From Isoetes taiwanensis (Eukaryota > Streptophyta > Lycopodiopsida > Isoetales > Isoetaceae): a DNA stretch of 64,000 nt. Position numbers and translations under genes: made by a program. Under the pieces are notes generated by a model. That model was not told the origin of the DNA and did no database searches. It worked only from the letters and a program-made list of their open reading frames with translations. The stretch lies in NCBI GenBank assembly GCA_021234155.1, contig JAJEKV010000009.1:13956546-14020545 (forward strand). Reading direction: 5' to 3'. Position 1 is the first letter of the stretch. Every line of letters begins with the position of its first letter. Of the stretch, positions 1 through 13,500 are shown in pieces.

Positions 1-2047
<2,047 letters not shown>

Positions 2048-2738
2048 GTTGGATGGCTCAAAAAACAGCCCAGAAATCTGACCTTTAAGAACGAAGGCCT
2101 TTAACAAATAATGCAAGATGCAGAAAGTTCTTGTTGGGTTAGCTTAATCTTTCACCTGCGACCAAGTGGTAAAATTGTTTCTGGCTACTTTATGCAAAAA
2201 CTTGTGATCCACTGGATTTGATTGAACAACTTGAATTCGAGCAGACTAGATCGTTAGCTGTGTCTCTGCTTCGAAATTAAGAAAAGATCCCGGAAACACG
2301 CTTCTTATTTGAGAACCTAGAAAAGTGCAAAAAAACACAGTATTATTTATCCATCACCAAGACCTACACTCCAGGTTAAAAACCCTGTTGGATCAAGGAC
2401 TCCGGAGGGCATGGCCATGCACTATAGCTACCTAAAAAAGTGCCAAAAAAAAAGTGATTGGCAAATGCTTACCTAGAGAAATTCAAGACGCTGTTGCAGC
2501 CGATCTAACCTCCAGATGCTCTCTTCCAATCTCCGCTCCAGTCTCGCTTCTGTTTGAACAAACCCTCTAGCCTTTTTAGCCACGCTGTTAAGCTATGTGA
2601 ACTGTTATTCTGTTAAGCATGCAAATTACAGAAATTTTACCGTGGATTAGCCGCTTCATTTGTGCTTCATGTGCTTACTGCCTTGCCATGGAAACCTTGC
2701 AAAAAAGAAATTACCATCAGTTGCAAAAAAAAGCCCAA
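2048..2738. other. Upstream flank of the Rab remnant; no gene seen
   Basis: This AT-rich sequence lies between the Rab remnant and the left end of the copia element. The minus-strand reading frame upstream of the ATT codon stays open for about 30 codons but contains no ATG before a TAA at 2144-2146. No other feature was recognised. Confidence 0.5.
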
Positions 2739-2743
2739 GGAAT

Positions 2744-2980
2744 TATAACAATTTAATACAGATTATAGAAAACACTTGTAACAACAAATGAGAAAGCACT
2801 TGATCTTACGAGGAAATGACTCAAGAACTTGGTGGTATTTCATTGAATCAGATTTTCTTTAAGTGCACAATGCTTCATAATTCAAGGCTGAACTCAAGGA
2901 GTAATTTAGGCAACTGCTACAATTTAGGAACCGAGAACTTCTACTTGGCATAACTTAAGGAATCATTTAATATTCTAACA
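2744..2980 (-). repeat. 3' LTR of the copia element
   Basis: This 237-bp copy is nearly identical to 20265-20501. It is bounded on the left by GGAAT and on the right by a polypurine tract (coding-strand AAGTAGGGG, 2981-2990). The tract and its edge are duplicated about 30 bp farther in, where CACCCCTACTTAAA recurs near 3006-3019. Confidence 0.93.
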
Positions 2981-3301
2981 CCCCTACTTAAATGATACTT
3001 CTTCAACACCCCTACTTAAAGGATGCTTCTTGGTCTTTGTGATTCTTCATGCCGAGATGTTTGAGAAACCCAGTAAACTTAGGCTTTCCCAAGGCCTTGG
3101 TCATGATATCTGCTGTCATCTCATCAGTTTTGCAATATTTCAGCTTCACAATTCCTTTCGATAAAATATCTCTAATGAAATGATATTTTATCTCAACATC
3201 ATTTCATACTCCTATGCTTGGATCATGAGCAACTTGTATTGCTCCAACATTATCTGCCATAATGATTAAACTGTCATTCACAGTGTATCGTAACTCAAAA
3301 G

Positions 3302-4243
3302 CTAACCTTTGCGGCGGATAGCTTCATTGAAGGTGTGTGCCAAAGAATAGTATTCAGACTTCAATTGATGATTGAGCAATGCACTTTCTTTTCTTTCTTC
3401 TTGCTCCAACTTACTTGCACCACACGCAAGAGTGAAGACAAAACCAGTTGATCTTCTATCTTCATCACCGCCCCAATCAAATCGAGAATCCAAGAATTTC
3501 CTTGTTTTTAGGCTTGCACGCTAGTGTATTCCATAGCGGAGTGTCCACGCAATGTACTTGGGGCACCTTTTCAAAGCAACACAATGAGTACGTCTAGGGT
3601 CATTTAGAAAACCCGACTAAGCTTAGATAATGACAATGCCAAATCTGGCCTAGTTGCCCGCTGCGACAAAGTTCATTGATCAATGATGTTCTGTCTTGCT
3701 CCAAAATATAATGTTGGTCGGATGAGCATATTGGATCATCGATCGAACCAAAATCCAAACTCCATAGGTGTGGCCTTTGTTTTGCAAACCATGAAACCAA
3801 GGCGAGTTAACATCTTCTTGAGATACCGTTCTTGATGAATATCAAATGACCCTTCCTTTTGATCATAAGCAATCTGGGATCCCTAGAAAGTGATGGATTT
3901 CTCCAAGATCCTTCATTTTGAAATGACTTGACAAATTAGGTTTCATGTCACATGGGATCTTTTTTCCCTTTGCAACTATCACAAGATCATCAACATAACG
4001 GATAACAATCATTTGATTACCATTATTGTATTTAAAATACACCTTTGATCCATTGTACTTATCGAAAACCCGGATGTGTAAATACGATTTAGCTTTGAAT
4101 GCCGGCTTAAGGTGCACTGTTTTAACCCGTATAGTGCCTTCCTTAATCGCACACTTGATTTGTTCCTTGCTCAAAACCACGTGGTTGGTTAATATACACT
4201 TCTTCTTGCAGCTCACCATGCAAAAGGCATTACATACATCCAT
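3302..4243 (-). pseudogene. Copia reverse transcriptase and RNase H, broken frames
   Basis: The coding-strand piece at 3863-4243 carries the RT active-site motif YVDDLVIV, preceded by VYFKYNNG-type residues and followed by a KMKDLGEIHHFLGI segment, all diagnostic of copia RT. Farther on (3302-3493) is the RNase H start DWGGDEDRRSTGFVF. Between them the frame is lost several times. In the element these domains copy the RNA genome and remove it from the hybrid. Their position just inside the 3' LTR fits the copia order. The breaks mean no complete polyprotein can be read from this copy, although some may be consensus errors in GC-rich spots. Confidence 0.88.
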
Positions 4244-4749
4244 TTGATGAATAAAAAACTTGTTACGACATGCATATGCTAAGATGGTTCATTATAGAAG
4301 TCATCCTCGGCCCTTTGGTGCAAAGGTTTTCTCATAGTCCACCCACGGAATTTGAGAAAAACCTCTTGCTACAAGTCGAGCTTTAAACTTCTCAACATTT
4401 CCATCACACTTGTACTTGGGTTTAAAACCCACTTTGAACCGATTCTTGACTGTCCGGATGGTCCGTCTACCAAGATCAAGTTCACGCTTGTTGAATAGAT
4501 TCTAGTTCACTCTCCATAGCCTTGATCCATTGCTCCTTCTACAATGCTTGTTTACGACTTCAAAATAGGTTAGAGGTTCCAATATTTCATCACTTCCATA
4601 CATGACATAATCATTCAACCATTTAGGAGGTCTTCTCACTTTCGTGAAGGGCGTGAAGATCCTTCACATGCAAAGAGTTCACCGAGACTATCATTCATGT
4701 ACTCATGTTGCACCATTTCTTCATAAGGGAAGGGATATTCCTCAATAGT

Positions 4750-5400
4750 TTACTCGGTAGGTAAATGCGTGACAACATCGGTTAGAACATGTACGGGCTT
4801 GGGAAGCGAAGAACTCTTCATCCGGAAGTAAAACAAAGGTTGATCTTTGAGTCTTTTCCCATGGGAAAAGCAGACTTCATACTCATTAAAGCGAGCATGA
4901 CAACTTACTATGAGCTTATGAGTGTCAAGGTCATAAAAAAGCGAAATGCCTTTTTGGAACAATATGGAACAATATGCATGTTCTAGTCGAGGCTCCATCT
5001 TTGGATTTGAGTGAGGTAACTTAACAAAGGCTTTACATCCAAACACCTTTAAATTTGCAAGTGAAATACTTTTACGCTCCAAATTACCTCGAATCTGGAA
5101 GGCGATGCTTGCATGAGGAAGTCTATTTATCAAATATGATGCGGTCGAAGCTGCTTCACCCCGAACTTAGCGAGGAACATTCATGGACAACAACAAGGTT
5201 CTTGCCATTTCTATCACAGTTCTGTTCACTCTTTCTGCTCTTCCATTTTGTTCAGGAGCATATGGTGAGGTAAGTTGATGCTCAATCCTTCTTGTGCACG
5301 AGAATTTTTGAAAAGCATTTGAGCGAGAACTCTCCTCCATTATCGATCTCAAAGATATCATGTATTCTCACGCATTCTTCTCAACAAATTTCTTGAATGG
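4750..5400 (-). pseudogene. Copia integrase, C-terminal half, broken frames
   Basis: 5167-5361 encodes the end of the catalytic core (YAPEQNGRAERVNRTVIEMA), including the conserved glutamate environment. 4750-5133 encodes the downstream GKSP-like/C-terminal region with LKVFGCKAFVKLP, typical of copia integrases after the catalytic core. The segments are in different frames. The aspartate-containing part expected between about 5400 and 5570 is not cleanly readable. The domain normally joins the cDNA to host DNA. Confidence 0.83.
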
Positions 5401-5572
5401 ACAAAAGAATTCATAGTAATTGTCCCTTATTTTTGAGCAAGAACACAAGCGGTTTCCTTGTAAAATCATCTAAGAAAACCGAGGAAAATACCTCGATCCC
5501 ATTGGTGTAGGTGGATCAATTGGGCCACAAAGATCGGTGTGAACTAGGGCCAATTTCTTTGAAGCATGAGAT

Positions 5573-6505
5573 TCAGATTGAAAGCAAGCTCACGGTAACC
5601 TTGGTCTGCAAACAGACGTTGCAAGGTTTGGAAGGTACCTTGTTTGACTTCATAAACCCTTGTCTTGCCAAACTTAGCATTTTCCCAACTCCAGCGTGAC
5701 CAAGCCTATAGTGCCATAAGGATGCATCACTTGGAGGTTCAGCTACTGCATTTGCAGATTCTCCTTCATGGATAATTTGATATAAATTTCCATTTCTTAG
5801 TGCTGTGAACATCACTTTGTTAGCAGCATCAAGAACATCACATTGAGAATTTGAAAATCTTACTCCAAAACCTGCATCTGTTAGTCTACTAACAGATATC
5901 AAATTTTTGTGCAGTCCTGGCACATGCAGCACATTCTGAATCTCCCTTGTAGCATTTGCACATAAAATTTTCACAGTACCTGTCCCAATAGCAGACTGTA
6001 TATGATGATCGCCCATCTTCACCTTTTTTGGATGTGCAAGAACTACATAATTTGAGAACAGCTTCTTAACTGGAGTCATGTGACTGGTAGCTCCTGAATC
6101 AACGTACCAAGTATCAGTGATACAATCAGATGCATCGTCTATTGCCATGCAGCTATATTCTTCAGCTTGTGAGTCATCCCAGACAAAGAAGCCCCCTTCA
6201 GTTGCAACTTCTTCTTTTGCTTCCTCAGCTATATCTGCATGATGAACATTTTCCCTTTTGACTGGAGCAGGAGCTCGGCAATCCTTAGCCAGATGTCCAG
6301 TCTTTTGACATCTGTAACAAGTGGCCTTGGTTCTATCAAACTTCCCCCTTTTTTGGATTGTCTTCTTCGATTCTGCAACCATGAGGGTCTCAGTATTCAG
6401 CTGCTTGCTTTGTTGCTTCCGAAGTACCTCAGCTTTTAGCCTCTCTAGAGCCTTCTCAAAAGAGTAATCAGATAATCTACCCTCCATATTCACCACGATC
6501 CCTTC
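5573..6505 (-). pseudogene. Copia gag end, zinc knuckle, aspartic protease and pre-integrase region
   Basis: This is one open frame of about 300 codons on the minus strand. In order it shows the end of gag, a basic stretch, a CCHC knuckle (CYRCQKTGHLAKDC) that binds RNA, the protease motif WYVDSGATSHMT, and a GAG-pre-integrase segment (LWHYRLGHAGVGKM) with a CxxC pair. It then shifts frame where the integrase should begin. At its upstream end the frame runs directly into the target duplication AAAGG at 6506-6510. It resumes in frame at 19590, so the 13-kb gypsy element interrupts one original gag-pol frame. Confidence 0.92.
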
Positions 6506-6510
6506 AAAGG

Positions 6511-8122
6511 TGTGACGCTCCCAGAATATATACGACCCTCGGACGTATACATACGGGGACTTTCCCCTCCCATGGCGAACATCTCACCATGAGCAGGGCC
6601 CTCCGTCTGTTTCGGCCCACCTATGAAATGAGGCCCGAAAGAAGGACACGAAGGGGTCATTCGGCCCACGCCTTCAATGGGACTCCTACGTCGTGAAGCA
6701 TGAATACAAGGGTTAGCACCGGCATGAATATACATAAATAACCACCACGAAGGGTGGCGATCCATCTAATATACCAACGGCATAGAATATGCATCTAATC
6801 CTAGGAAAACACCCGAGAACCGGGTTCTACCCCGCTCGGACTCCGGTGAGGATCGACCGACGGCTAGGCCTCAAGAGATCAGCAGGCCGAATCTTGGCAT
6901 GGCGTTGGCGGGCAATAGAACATCGGCTAGGGTTGTCCACTCCATCCGCCCCTCACATGCACACTTTGCGGATGGGTCAATTCATGCTATGGCTTTGCTA
7001 TAGCCTTCCCAGAGACGCAGCGGTTCGGAGGAATCACCCTTTGAGCCTACTCGGGTTCATGGCGCTGGTCCGGATGAGGCCAGGTCGGGGAGGCGTCCCC
7101 TTCGGAATCACAAAGTGGTTCCGCAGGCGAGCTAGAAATACGTGCGCATCGGCGACCCCCGTATCCGTGCAGAACTTACTCAAGCCCTAAATCTACTCAA
7201 AGTGCAAGGTGCTCCATCACGGATCACACCTTCCCACCGGGGAGTGTCGGACCCATACCCGGCCCTCTACGTGGCCAGGCTGTCGGGCCTAGCCCACCTA
7301 GGAGTCTCGGGGAGCCATGTATGCTCATGCAAGACCCCACCCCTCATGTCACCACCGTTCCTTATGCAGGTGCTAAGCGGACCATAGCATCTAGGACCCG
7401 GTGGGTTCTTGTGCCTGAAGCCGCAATTAATGGGACTCTATTGGGAAAATCTAGGAGCATACTACAATACATGGTTCAGAGGTCTCTACCCCCATTAATC
7501 CCCGTTTGAGTCAGTTTAGCGAAGAGCTAACAATTCATCCTCTCAGAGTAGAAATCCGAATTGAATATAAAGAGAATTTGTTTGTACAACCAAGGGTTAG
7601 ATTGAATCCCAAAGAGAAGAGAGAAACGGACACAACCAAGCGTTATCTAGAATTCACATAGCCACCTACGAATTACTGGCCGACTCATTTCCATGGGGCT
7701 TCCATCTCGGGGAGTTAGGAATTCAGCCTGGCTGCGCGCCTGGGGACGACTAGTATGGTGATTCTCTGCGGGTGGATGATGGCTCGGCTCACGGCCTTCC
7801 TTGGTCGATTAGAGGAGTCAATCCCAGGGATAGGGGTCAAGTTGGCATCCAAACTTGGCAACCCCCATGCACCCCAATCGATTGGAGCAGGTGGCGCCTC
7901 CCCAAATGGTAATTAGCCCCACTTCCTAAGTTATAGGTTATTATTATTACTGTGTTAAATTAGCATAGCTAATTTAATCCATTATAAGGTAACCCCTTAG
8001 GTTGCAATCACGTTCCCATACTCCCATGGTAGCGTGCCTTTAGGAGGGGTGGCGTGCTTGTATTTGTAAATGCCTGGAGCGAATCGTGGCGTGTAGACCG
8101 TATAAATACGTGGAACGCGTCA
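6511..8122 (-). repeat. 3' LTR of the nested gypsy element
   Basis: This LTR begins TGTGACGCTCCC right after the AAAGG target copy and ends just before the polypurine tract. It matches 17996-19589 over its whole length. Long AT-rich blocks are identical (for example 7530-7680 against 19000-19140), while GC-rich blocks differ by clustered substitutions and indels. Confidence 0.93.
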
Positions 8123-8134
8123 TTCTCCCTCCTT
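8123..8134 (-). other. Polypurine tract of the gypsy element
   Basis: On the coding strand this reads AAGGAGGGAGAA directly before the 3' LTR, the position and composition expected of a plus-strand primer. About 600 bp of sequence without a recognised domain separates it from the end of the integrase. Confidence 0.75.
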
Positions 8135-8759
8135 AAAAAATAATCTGTCCTCGGCATTGGGGTCAACTAAGCGAATGTATTTAATTAGAAAAATGGAGTT
8201 AAGAATATAACATTACTACGTTGAAATTATAGTATTTACGTGAATATATATTGAAGTTACAATAGCAAAGTACAAGCACGAAGGTGCCTTACACAAGTTA
8301 TCATCAAGAGAGTTTAGGACCACAGTCCGATTCAAAACATTTAGACAACATAAATCACACATGTAGACAAAAGGACTACGGGAAAAGTTGGGTCATCAGC
8401 AACCCTCTATACAAGGCGGTGACGACACGTTCCACCGCTTTGCACATATCCATATACCCGTAGATTAATAATATGATGAAGGTGTGGTTAAAGGGGCCAC
8501 CCCCTATAAAGAAAAATAAAAAGTATCTAGAAGGGAGTCTATCATGTCTAGGGCTTGCAATCTATTGCGGCATAAGGAATGGTTCAGTTCCCCGCATTGC
8601 CGGAATGAACGCGGTCTATTTACTATATGCTTTTCAAGCAATGCGCGGTCATGTCAACATCAACAATACACCCGTCCTAGAGAACGAAGGTGATCTCATC
8701 ATCGGTTATTGTTATAAGGTACGATGCATCTACCCCTCTAGAACATGATTCTCGGCAAA

Positions 8760-9900
8760 TCAGCCTTCAAGCTTACCGCCGGAAGCGGGGTTGATAGCAT
8801 CATTGATGGTGCGGCCTTGAGATTCCCGCATGAAGTCCGGATAGTGCTTCTCAAGGTCTATCTTCATCACCCGTAGCATCCTCAAGCGGTAAAGTGCTTC
8901 CACTTGACCAAGTATTGCAACATTTGAGTCCTCTGAAGTGCGTTTTGTAAGCTCGATCGAAAGAGCTTGGGGCACTATTTCGATTGCTCTTCCGTCATTT
9001 CTAGGAGTGTTGGAGTATCCAAACCTCCTGCGGATCAGGGGTGTGTTGCTTGAGAAGACTCCGTGAAAGACCTTGTGGATCTTCAAAGCGGGGTGGCAAG
9101 TCAAGCGATATGTTCTCCCACACGCGTCGGTAATCACGAATGGCCCAGCCCATCGGGTGCCAACTTCTTCACAGTTCCCAATTTTAAGCGGCTTGTTTTA
9201 CTTTGATCTTAAGCCAAACCGATTAAGCCCACGGAAGATCCGGTGGGGTTCGGTGCTTATCGACTAAACTTTTCTCGGCGATTTGCGTGCGTAAATAAGT
9301 AACCCCCGAACTTCTTCCACCAAGGCCTGCATTTCTAGAAGGAGTTGTTGAGACCTCCACTTTAGAAAGAGGATTATGCCATGTGCGGAGTAAGACATTG
9401 ATAGCCATAATTTATCATGAAGGGAGACATTCTAGAAGACTCCTGCTTTATCTTTGTTGTAGGCCGAATTCTACCAAGTAAATATAATCCGCCCATTGTA
9501 TTTGTTTTACTCCATACATAGCTTCTTAGCATGTCTTCGATATCACGATTGACCGTTACGTTTGACCATCTGTGCGAGGATGGTAGGCTGTACTCATGGC
9601 AAGCTTGGTGCGAATGGTGGCGAAGAAATCCTTCGAGAATGCTGCGACAAACTTAGGATCCATATCCGATACAATTACTCTTGGCATCCCGTGCAACACG
9701 AAAATTTCCTTTGCAAAGAGCAAGGCGATTATCGAAGGCGGTGTCAGGTGGTCGCGACATGGCGGGGAGGTGAGCCATCTTTGATAATTTGTGGACCCGC
9801 GACCATTAAGGCATCATACCCACGAGATGCGTGGGAAGCCCCACAATGAAATCCATGGTTATGACTTCCCACTTGGCGTTGGGCACATCAAAGGTTGCAA
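8760..9900 (-). pseudogene. Gypsy integrase with C-terminal tail, broken frames
   Basis: Near 9560-9690 the minus strand reads a catalytic-core segment with the second aspartate (VSDMDPKF) and, after a spacer, YHPRTDGQTE containing the catalytic glutamate. The C-terminal part (8760-9170) has a GPF-type tail, WAGPFVITDACGRTYRL, followed by HPALKIHKVFH, the DNA-binding tail seen in plant Ty3 integrases. No clear chromodomain follows. Frames change between segments. Confidence 0.85.
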
Positions 9901-10147
9901 CTCCCGGAACTCTTAATTGCTCTGCCTTGGTTTCTTGACAAACCGACAATTGTTTTGATGTACCTAGCAATATCCTTCTTCATGGAAGGCCAAAAATAGG
10001 CTGGAGCGGATCTTAAAGTAAGTTTTCATAAAACCCGCATGTCTGCTATAGGGCTGTTGTGGGTGTCATGGAGAATCAACTTTGAACCCCTCGAAGTCAA
10101 CTGGAACACACAACTTATCTTTGTAATATAATAAGTTGCCCTCCTTC

Positions 10148-10676
10148 TTATATGAGCGGAATGCTTCCACGTTCTCTATCGGTGCGGGCTTCCCTACCCA
10201 AACTTTCCCAAATATTACGAGAATTAGGGATCGTGGCCAAGGTGCGTTCTATCTGCTTCCCAAACTTGCTGGTGAGTGTGGAAATGGCATTACAATGGGT
10301 GCGGGTTATAAAGGGATGACGTGACAAAGCATCCGCAACCACATTGTGCTTTCCTGGCTTGTATACAATCTCGAAGTCATATTCCTCAAGGAATTCCATC
10401 CATCTTATTTGGGAGATTTAGATTTGGTGGGTGGATAGATAAGACTCGATGATCCGTATCCAAGCGAAATCTTCTACCAAGAAGGTAGTGTCTCCAAATA
10501 CGGAGCGCACGTACAACTGCCAGCAACTCCTGGTCATGGGTAGGGTATCGCTGCTCTGCATCATTCATCTTCTTTGAATCGTAGGCAACAACTCTCCCCT
10601 CCTGCATTAACACACCACCGGTAGCTATCTTACTACGCATCGGTGGCTCTGGATTTATCCTTTTCGGATCGGGCAA
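10148..10676 (-). pseudogene. Gypsy RNase H
   Basis: 10386-10676 encodes GGVLMQEGRVVAYDSKKM and then RYPTHDQELLAVVRALRIW with DTDHRVL, the Ty3 RNase H pattern. 10148-10399 continues with [27 protein letters not shown], the conserved end of the domain. A frameshift near 10390-10420 separates the two halves. Confidence 0.92.
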
Positions 10677-10779
10677 GGTAAGGACTGGTGCGATGTTAAA
10701 GCATCCTTGAGTTTAAAAGCCGACTTGGACTTTTGTTTCCCAATGTTCCATCAATCCTTTACTTGCTCATGTCTTGTGA

Positions 10780-11450
10780 GATTAGTAAGAGGTCGCGGCA
10801 ATTGTTGCAAAATCCTTAACAAATTTCGATAATATCCTGCGAGTCCCAAGAAACTCCGGACCTCACGAAACATTAGGCTGGAATGGGCCAATCCTTTCTT
10901 GCTTCTATCTTAGCTGGAGTGCGTAGCAATTCCTTATACGAGATAATATGCCCCAAGTAGTCCACCCTCGGTTGGCGAACTTGCATTTAGAGAACTTGGC
11001 GAAGAGCTGATGGCCTTTAGCTTTTGCAAAGCTAATCGAAGATGTTGTTCATGTTCTTTGCAAGGTTTTACTATAGATGAGAATGTCATCAAAGAAAATG
11101 ACAACAAAGTCATCCAAGTATTGGCGGGAAGATGTCATTCATCGGCCGCATAAGCGTTTCTGGGCGTTGGTCAATCAAAAGGCATGGCCGGTGAATTCAT
11201 AATGCCCATATCGAATGCAAAGAGACTTATGGATGTCCTCTTCCTTAATCCTTATCGATGGTACCCGGGCGCAAATCAATCTTTGAAATATTTTGCTCCT
11301 TATGGCGGTCCATAGATCATCGCCCCTAGGCAAAAGCATAGCGATTCTTGATGGTATGCTTGTTGAGTTACCTATAATCAATACACATCCTTAAGGAGCC
11401 ATCTTTCTTCTTGACAAAAAGAATAGGGCGCCAAATGGCGAAACACTAGG
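10780..11450 (-). pseudogene. Gypsy reverse transcriptase, broken frames
   Basis: Short frames on the minus strand carry CIDYR-LNKHTIKNRYA near 11350-11400, YEFTGHAF (normally a YEFTVMPFGL-type motif) near 11180-11210, and the active-site motif FDDILIYSK near 11060-11090, in the correct order. Stops and frameshifts separate them. Confidence 0.85.
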
Positions 11451-11819
11451 CGAATAAACCCCAAATTCATTAACTCTTGTAGGCTGTTTCTTAAGCTCAG
11501 CTAACTCAGGAGGACTCATTCGATGCGGGGCCTTGCTGGTAGGCTTAGTTCACGGTTCAAGAGTTATCTCACATTCTACCCCTCTAAAAAGGAGGAAGCT
11601 TATGGATCTCATCACGGAAAAAGATCGCTAAATTCGAAGAAGGGGGTAGCAATATCTAATGGTAAGGCATCGATTTCTTGCTTCTTTTTAGAGTCCGGAC
11701 TCAATGGAAGCAATTCTAATGGCCTATAAAGGAGTTCACTCTGCATATAGCTTTTAAATAATCTTGTTTTAAGGACATTGGCGCATAGCGAGTTGAATGG
11801 ATCACCTTTTATTGTCACC

Positions 11820-13500
11820 GTGCTCCATTAAGCGGCGTTGAAGGTGACCTCCCGTTTCTCCGCGATCTATGTTGGCCTTGGCGGCCGCTAAAACTCCATT
11901 CCCAAATAAGATCATATTTTCCAATGTCCATTAACTTCGGCACCCAAGGCAACCGGTGCACCCGCAACCGCATCTTAAGGTTAATCACGGCGACCATGGT
12001 ATGTCTGATCTTACCACCGGCCAATGTGGTAGCTTAGGTCGGGGATTTCAAAGTCTCCAAATTTGCGATGCACAGGGCCATTCTAGGAGAAGCAAAAATT
12101 ATCGCATTACTACGTGTCCATCAAAATTATGAAGGGCTTCTTGTCTATTTGGCCTATTGTAGAAATAACGAAGAGGTTGACTTTTCGGCATTACTGTTTC
12201 TATAGCGGCAAGAATATGAGGCCTTACTTAGTGAATGTACTTTCGGGGAGCCTCGTCCTCCGCGGCAAGATTGGACTCGGATCTTCCCAATCGAATTCGG
12301 CCATGGCGATTGAAGCGATCTGGCGTATGCGTCACGGACAATTTTGCATGAAATGTCCGGGCCTCATGCACCGGTAACATGCCTTATCCGTGGAGCTGTT
12401 CTCACGGCCTCTTTAGGAATGGGTTGTAAGAGGCCCGAACTTCCTTACCAACATTGTTACGTTTATCCGGCGTGCTAAAGGACTTTCTTCTCCGCGGTTG
12501 TAAGAATTGTCTTTGAGGGCCCCGGACTTGCGACGGGGTTTGTAAAGGTGTGGACGGCCGTGCTCGCGAATAAGGGCAAAAATCGCGGATCTTGGCTCCT
12601 TGGCGTGTCTTCCTCAAGGCTTAATGCCTTAGCTTCGCCCACTGCACCTCTGACTTTTGGGTCAATGGCCTTGACCATACGTTTAATGGATGGGGCCAAT
12701 CCTTCAATGTAGCCCTCCTTGCCCTTTTCTCATTCATTCCCGGTACATACAACCTCAAGCGCGAATTCGTCGATTAGGCACGCTGCGGACATGCCCTTGT
12801 TCCAACCTATAAAAGGTCTGAATCATTTGGCATTTGTGCTACGAGGCACATAATGCGATTTAAAAGCCTTAGCGAACTTCTTGAACTTGCATCGCTCTGT
12901 CCGGTGCTTAGCTCTAAGCGTAACCCTTCCACCAAATACGGGCAGCTCCATGGGTTGGTGGTGGCGACCTTCCACTGTATCCTTCTCCAGTCATTCCATA
13001 GGACTTCCCAAATTCCTTCATCTCATCCAACCAAGATTCTGCGTTCAAGCCTCCTCGGGATTTCCCGTCAAAGCGAAACTAATTTCGGTTCTTCCATATG
13101 CTAGTGATGGGTACGTATCAGCAGTTTTCCGGTACTCCTTATCCTTCGCCTTGAATGGTCAGCATCGGCGGCGAGGACCCCAAGAACCCGAGGTGGCCGA
13201 ATGTGAGGAGGCGGCGCTATCCTTAGAGGAACTCCGGTGACGTTTAGCATGAGTTCTCCGTGGTACAGGTACAGGGCTAGCTCTGGGAGGAGATGGCTGT
13301 TGCGCAGGTGGACTCAGTGGTCGCGGAGGCAATTCCGGTCCATCCTCCTGAGTATGTGGCAGTGGATTGGTATGTAAAACATAGGCCTGTAACTCGCCGA
13401 GTTGCCTTTTCATTAACATCAATTCTTGTTCAGGGGTGAGCCTACTGGCGTTGGAGGGTGTTTGCCAAGCGGCGTTACGTACACCGTCTATAGGAGTCAT
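11820..13500 (-). pseudogene. Gypsy gag with CCHC zinc knuckle and protease region
   Basis: The likely gag start is at 13500, with MTPIDGVRNAAWQTP, LTPEQELMLMKRQLGELQAY and a proline/serine-rich linker. Retrotransposon-gag residues follow (GLAPSIKRMVKAIDPKVRG near 12640-12700, in a typical EYIEGL context). A CCHC knuckle, CYRCMRPGHFMQNC, lies near 12330-12385. The protease expected around 11820-12250 cannot be read confidently. Multiple frame breaks. Confidence 0.8.

Noticed and set aside
6490-8760. Several frames of 60-130 codons on both strands in the lower gypsy LTR and 3' region
   Set aside because: They lie in LTR sequence, differ between the two LTR copies, and have no motif.
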